Of a stretch of DNA of 64,000 nucleotides, positions 60,679-64,000 are shown one piece after another (the stretch's first letter is position 1; each line of letters opens with the position of its first letter). The translations under genes were made by a program, and so were the position numbers. The notes beneath the pieces were generated by a model, which ran no database searches, was not told the DNA's origin, and was given only the letters and a program-made list of their open reading frames with translations. This stretch comes from Halorubrum depositum (GTDB lineage Archaea > Halobacteriota > Halobacteria > Halobacteriales > Haloferacaceae). Location: NCBI RefSeq assembly GCF_007671725.1, contig NZ_VCNM01000001.1:744001-808000 (forward strand), written 5' to 3'.

Positions 60679-61902
60679 ATGTCTCATAGCCCCTCACTGC
60701 CCGACCGCCCCCGTCTCGAGCTCGATCCGGAGATGAGCGAGACGGAGCGGCTCGAAGCGATCCGCCAGCACTACCGGCGGATCCTGCAGGTGAACGAAGA
60801 GCTTGAGCAGCGGCTGGACGACGCGCAGGGCCGCCGCGGCGAGCTGAAGGCCGACGTCGACGAGCTGAAACGCGAGAACGAGGTGCTGAAGACCTCTTCG
60901 CTGTACATCGCGTCGGTCGAGGAGATCACCGACGACGGCGTCGTCATCAAACAGCACGGCAACAACCAGGAGGTGCTGACGCAGGCGGCCACCCGACTCG
61001 ACGAGGACCTCCGCCCCGGCGACCGCGTCGCGATCAACGACTCGTTCGCGGTCCAGCAGGTGCTCGACGACGAGACCGACTCCCGCGCGCAGGCGATGGA
61101 GGTCACCGAGTCGCCGGACGTCGAGTACGACGACATCGGCGGCATCGACGAGCAGATCCGGGAGGTCCGCGAGGCCGTCGAGGACCCCTTGGAGAACCCC
61201 GGGCAGTTCGAGGCCGTCGGCGTCGAGCCGCCCAGCGGCGTCCTGCTCCACGGCCCGCCGGGCACGGGGAAGACGATGCTCGCGAAGGCCGTCGCCAACG
61301 AGTCGGACGCGACGTTCATCAAGATGGCCGGCTCCGAGCTCGTCCGGAAGTTCATCGGCGAGGGATCGCGGCTCGTCCGCGACCTGTTCGAGCTGGCCGC
61401 CGAGCGCGAGCCCGCCGTCATCTTCATCGACGAGATCGACGCCGTCGCCTCGAAGCGGACGGACTCGAAGACCTCGGGCGACGCCGAGGTCCAGCGCACG
61501 ATGATGCAGCTGCTCTCCGAGATGGACGGCTTCGACGATCGCGGCGAGGTGCGGATCATGGCCGCGACGAACCGCTTCGACATGCTCGACGAGGCCATTC
61601 TGCGCCCGGGCCGGTTCGACCGCCTCATCGAGGTGCCCGAGCCCGACGCCGAGGGCCGCGCCCGCATCCTCGAGATCCACACGCAGGACATGAACGTCGC
61701 CGAGGGGACGGACGTCTCCGAGGTCGCCGCGGACCTGGAGGGGTACAGCGGGGCCGACATCGCCTCGCTGGCGACCGAGGCCGGCATGTTCGCGATCCGC
61801 GACGGCCGGACCGAGGTGACGCAGGCCGACTTCGAGGCGGCCCGCGAGAAGCTCCAAGACGCGGAACAGACCGAAGAGCAGGTCATCAACTACCAGTACT
61901 GA
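60679..61902 (+). CDS. pan: proteasome-activating nucleotidase
   Basis: A 407-residue AAA ATPase from the ATG at 60679. The N-terminal coiled coil (about residues 18-70, [20 protein letters not shown]) is followed by an OB domain ([20 protein letters not shown]). The AAA core has Walker [15 protein letters not shown], Walker [15 protein letters not shown], and the arginine-finger region [18 protein letters not shown] unfolds substrates for the 20S proteasome. The C-terminus ends in NYQY instead of the canonical Hb-Tyr-X. The longer frame upstream is rejected. Confidence 0.94.
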   Translation: MSHSPSLPDRPRLELDPEMSETERLEAIRQHYRRILQVNEELEQRLDDAQGRRGELKADVDELKRENEVLKTSSLYIASVEEITDDGVVIKQHGNNQEVLTQAATRLDEDLRPGDRVAINDSFAVQQVLDDETDSRAQAMEVTESPDVEYDDIGGIDEQIREVREAVEDPLENPGQFEAVGVEPPSGVLLHGPPGTGKTMLAKAVANESDATFIKMAGSELVRKFIGEGSRLVRDLFELAAEREPAVIFIDEIDAVASKRTDSKTSGDAEVQRTMMQLLSEMDGFDDRGEVRIMAATNRFDMLDEAILRPGRFDRLIEVPEPDAEGRARILEIHTQDMNVAEGTDVSEVAADLEGYSGADIASLATEAGMFAIRDGRTEVTQADFEAAREKLQDAEQTEEQVINYQY

Positions 61903-61998
61903 GGCGGTCGCTTTCGGGCGAGAAGTCGTTTACACTCCGTTGTTGACGTCGCGACCGCTTCGTAACCTCTTACCTCCCGCGCTGTCGATTTCCCGCCG

Positions 61999-62559
61999 AT
62001 GAACACCATCCACGTCGCCGGCGGCGTCGGCGTCGCCGACACGGCGATGGCCTCCTACGACGCCGCGCTCGCGGACGCGAACCTCCACAACTACAACCTC
62101 GTGGCGGTCTCCTCCGTGGTCCCCGCGGAGGCGACCGTCGAGGCGGTCGAGGCGGCGCCCGACCTCGGCCCCGCCGGCAACCGGCTCACCGTGGTCGAAG
62201 CTCGCCGGACGGTCGGCCCGGACGACGAGGTGGACTTCCGCGAGGGCGGCCGCGCCGGCGCGGAGGACGCCGAGTCGAAGCGCGCCCCCCGCCGCCGCCC
62301 GGACGTGGCCGCCGGGCTCGGCTGGGCGACCGGCCCCGGCCCCGGCCTCTTCTACGAGGTGACCGGCGAGGACCCCGAAGACGTCCGCGAGCGCATCGAG
62401 GCCGGGTTGGACGCCGGCGGTGAACTGCGCGACTGGGCGCTCCCGGACCGGGAGGTGCGCGTGGAGACGGCGGCCTCGGCGCCCGGGCGGTACACGACCG
62501 CGGTCGTCATCGCGGCGTACGGCGAGTCGGAGCCGATCCTGTCGCCGTCGGACGCGTAG
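61999..62559 (+). CDS. pdaD: pyruvoyl-dependent arginine decarboxylase
   Basis: A 186-residue proenzyme. It self-cleaves in NYNLVAVSSVVPAEATV, most likely between Ser38 and Ser39, to form the pyruvoyl cofactor of arginine decarboxylation (agmatine for polyamine or tRNA-agmatidine synthesis). The Asn-Leu-Val...Ser-Ser pattern and the C-terminal RYTTAVVIAAYGE are typical. A haloarchaeal acidic insertion (residues 75-95) follows the beta-chain region. It is followed 70 bases later by the methyltransferase gene. Confidence 0.92.
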   Translation: MNTIHVAGGVGVADTAMASYDAALADANLHNYNLVAVSSVVPAEATVEAVEAAPDLGPAGNRLTVVEARRTVGPDDEVDFREGGRAGAEDAESKRAPRRRPDVAAGLGWATGPGPGLFYEVTGEDPEDVRERIEAGLDAGGELRDWALPDREVRVETAASAPGRYTTAVVIAAYGESEPILSPSDA

Positions 62560-62629
62560 GGAGCGACGCCGAACGGGATTGCGGGTTCCGCGGACTTTAG
62601 GCGGCGCGAACCGGGATCAACGGGTACAC

Positions 62630-63787
62630 ATGACGGCGAACGACGACCGGATCCGGACCACGCACATCGGCAGCCTCCCGCGACCGCCCGAGCTCCTCGA
62701 CCTCCTCACGCGCCGCCAGGAGGGCGAACCCGTCGACGACGAGGAGTGGGACGAGACCGTCGCCGCGGCCACGCGCGACGTGGTCGAGCGACAGGCCGAG
62801 GCGGGGATCGACGTCGCCAACAACGGCGAGCAGTCGCGCGTCTCGTTCAACTGGTACGTCGCGGACCGCCTCAGCGGCATCGAAGGAACGCGCGAGCAGG
62901 AGCTGTGGGCCGACCTCCAGGCGTTCCCGAGCTACGCCGAGGAGACGTTCAAGACGGACGTCATCGACCTCTCGAAACACCCCGTCGTGACCGGTCCCGT
63001 CGAGTACACCGGTCGCGAAGAGGCGGAGGCGGAGCTGGCCGAGTTCCGCGACGCGCTCGACGCCGCCGACGCCGACTTCGAGGAGACGTTCGTCACGGCG
63101 GCGTCGCCGAGCGTCGTCACCGCGACCCACGTCGACGACCACTACGGCGACTACGAGGAGTACCTCTTCGCCGTCGCCGACGCGATGGCCGAGGAGTACG
63201 AGACCGTCGCCGACGCCGGCTTCACCCTCCAGATCGACGCGCCGGAGCTTCTCACCGTCGGCCACACGGCGGCGTACGCCGACGAGCCCCTCGAGGAAGT
63301 GAAGGGTGCCACGCGGCTCCACGTGCAGGCGATCAACGAGGCGCTCTCCGGGATCCCCGAGGAACGGGTCCGGCTCCACACCTGCTGGGGGAGCTACGAG
63401 GGGCCGCACCACCTCGACACGGACCTGTCGGACATGCTCCCGGAGATCTACGAGGCCGACATCTCCGGGCTCAGCGTCGAGCAGGCGAACCCCCGCCACC
63501 AGCACGAGTACCGCGCGTTCGCCGAGCACCCGGTCCCCGACGGTTGGACGCTGATCCCGGGCGTCGTCGACGTGAAGACGAACATCATCGACCACCCCGA
63601 GACGATCGCGGACCGGCTGGAGCGCGTCGCCGACGCGGTCCCCGACGGGACGCCGCTGGTCGCCGCGCCCGACTGCGGCTTCGGCACGCAGGCCGGGATC
63701 GGCATGGTCGACTCCGAGATCGCGTGGGCGAAGCTGGCGGCCCTCGACGAGGGCGCCGCGATCGCGACCGAGCGGATTCACGGCTGA
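62630..63787 (+). CDS. cobalamin-independent methionine synthase (MetE)-family protein
   Basis: A 385-residue protein from the ATG at 62630, covering only the C-terminal catalytic barrel of MetE. Seen: IRTTHIGSLPRPPELLDLLT, VANNGEQSRVSFNWY, the substrate segment FVTAASPSVVTATHVDDHYG, the Zn ligands in RLHTCWGSYEG and in APDCGFGTQAGIGM, and EQANPRHQHEYR. Such short archaeal MetE-like proteins may use a methyl donor other than methyltetrahydropteroyltriglutamate. It joins glyA and folD as one-carbon genes in this window. Confidence 0.88.
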   Translation: MTANDDRIRTTHIGSLPRPPELLDLLTRRQEGEPVDDEEWDETVAAATRDVVERQAEAGIDVANNGEQSRVSFNWYVADRLSGIEGTREQELWADLQAFPSYAEETFKTDVIDLSKHPVVTGPVEYTGREEAEAELAEFRDALDAADADFEETFVTAASPSVVTATHVDDHYGDYEEYLFAVADAMAEEYETVADAGFTLQIDAPELLTVGHTAAYADEPLEEVKGATRLHVQAINEALSGIPEERVRLHTCWGSYEGPHHLDTDLSDMLPEIYEADISGLSVEQANPRHQHEYRAFAEHPVPDGWTLIPGVVDVKTNIIDHPETIADRLERVADAVPDGTPLVAAPDCGFGTQAGIGMVDSEIAWAKLAALDEGAAIATERIHG

Positions 63788-63826
63788 GCGAGCGGCGCGG
63801 CGAGGGGCGCCCCGCGGACCGCCGCC

Positions 63827-63913
63827 CGCCCGCCGCTCGGATCGCCCCCGTCGACCGCCCGCCGCTCGGATCGCCCCCGTCGACCGCCCGCCGCTCGGAT
63901 CGCCCCCGCCGAC
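63827..63913. repeat. 29-bp tandem repeat, three copies
   Basis: Three 29-base units at 63827-63855, 63856-63884 and 63885-63913 are identical except for one change (T to C) near the end of the last. It lies in the 165-base gap between the MetE-like gene and the next plus-strand gene, about 40 bases upstream of the latter's ATG. Confidence 0.85.
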
Positions 63914-63952
63914 GCCTTTTTGACCCGGCTCCGCGTACCGAGTGTGTCTTCG

Positions 63953-64000
63953 ATGAACGGCAACAACCCGTACGCCGGGGCACCGGGCGTGACGAACGCG
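63953..64000 (+). CDS. start of a plus-strand gene cut by the right edge
   Basis: An ATG at 63953 opens a frame of 16 codons to the window end (MNGNNPYAGAPGVTNA). A CTTTTTGAC run about 38-46 bases upstream could be a promoter or the terminator of the previous gene. Too little is present to assign a family. Confidence 0.5.
   Translation, partial: MNGNNPYAGAPGVTNA

Noticed and set aside
63827..63913. Possible CRISPR-like array
   Set aside because: The units are contiguous tandem copies without unique spacers; the other repeat blocks in the window are also spacer-free.

Overview
The window is chromosomal DNA of a halophilic archaeon (class Halobacteria). Halorubrum or a close relative is my guess, from gene content and the style of the intergenic repeats. 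The DNA is visibly very GC-rich, the predicted proteins are strongly acidic, and many genes start within about 25-35 bases of an A/T-rich TATA-like box, as in leaderless haloarchaeal transcripts. Marker genes fit: HMG-CoA reductase, CofH (coenzyme F420), pelota, RadB, a proteasome-activating nucleotidase, ribosomal proteins L7Ae/S28e/L24e/L11, aIF1A, a HalX response regulator, a bacterio-opsin-activator-type HTH regulator and a PGF-CTERM secreted protease. I see no rRNA, phage, transposase or CRISPR array. One tRNA (Val, GAC) is present.

Layout. 1-10.9 kb: a YcaO protein cut by the left edge, a TbsP-like regulator, glyA, small membrane proteins, an ornithine-cyclodeaminase-like enzyme, a lipoprotein, pelota, a DUF4013 membrane protein, an alpha/beta hydrolase and a thiamine-binding-type protein. 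11-16 kb: an RNA-ligase neighbourhood on the minus strand (DUF502 protein, archease, a membrane protein, rtcB), in which rtcB is split by a 477-residue intein placed exactly before the catalytic cysteine. 16-22.7 kb: a GNAT protein, an inositol-phosphatase-family enzyme, hmgA, a winged-helix protein, cofH, a hairpin-rich non-coding region at 20.8-21.0 kb, a CARF-like/HTH regulator and rpl11. 22.7-34.9 kb: DUF4013, UspA and HerA-like ATPase genes, several haloarchaeal conserved proteins, an HTH_10 regulator, an SLC13-type permease, aIF1A, a P-loop kinase, a beta-carbonic anhydrase and a beta-propeller protein. 35-42 kb: the rpl7ae-rps28e-rpl24e-ndk operon, a 5'-nucleotidase-family enzyme, folD, an aldo/keto reductase, a HAD phosphatase and a four-CBS protein fused to a ribosome-hibernation-like domain. 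42-52.5 kb: a 1242-residue subtilase, radB, a cold-shock protein, a SCO1/TlpA/CcdA redox cassette, an AIM24/GDPD operon and an NSS transporter. 52.7-64 kb: a geranylgeranyl-reductase-family flavoprotein, a degenerate M24 protein, tRNA-Val, LysE, an IclR regulator, a HAD dehalogenase-like enzyme, an M29 aminopeptidase, an amphi-Trp protein, a HalX regulator, pan, a pyruvoyl arginine decarboxylase, a MetE-like methyltransferase and the first codons of a further gene.

Genes that work together: rtcB with archease (tRNA splicing/RNA ligation); the ribosomal proteins with ndk; SCO1, TlpA and CcdA (extracytoplasmic thiol redox and copper delivery); glyA, folD and the methionine-synthase homologue (one-carbon metabolism, though not adjacent). 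I found no clearly unprecedented multi-gene system. The observations most worth checking are the intein in the RtcB active site, the nested hairpins at 20.8-21.0 kb with their own TATA box, the CBS-hibernation fusion, the CARF-like regulator, and several perfect short tandem duplications that sit on gene ends.
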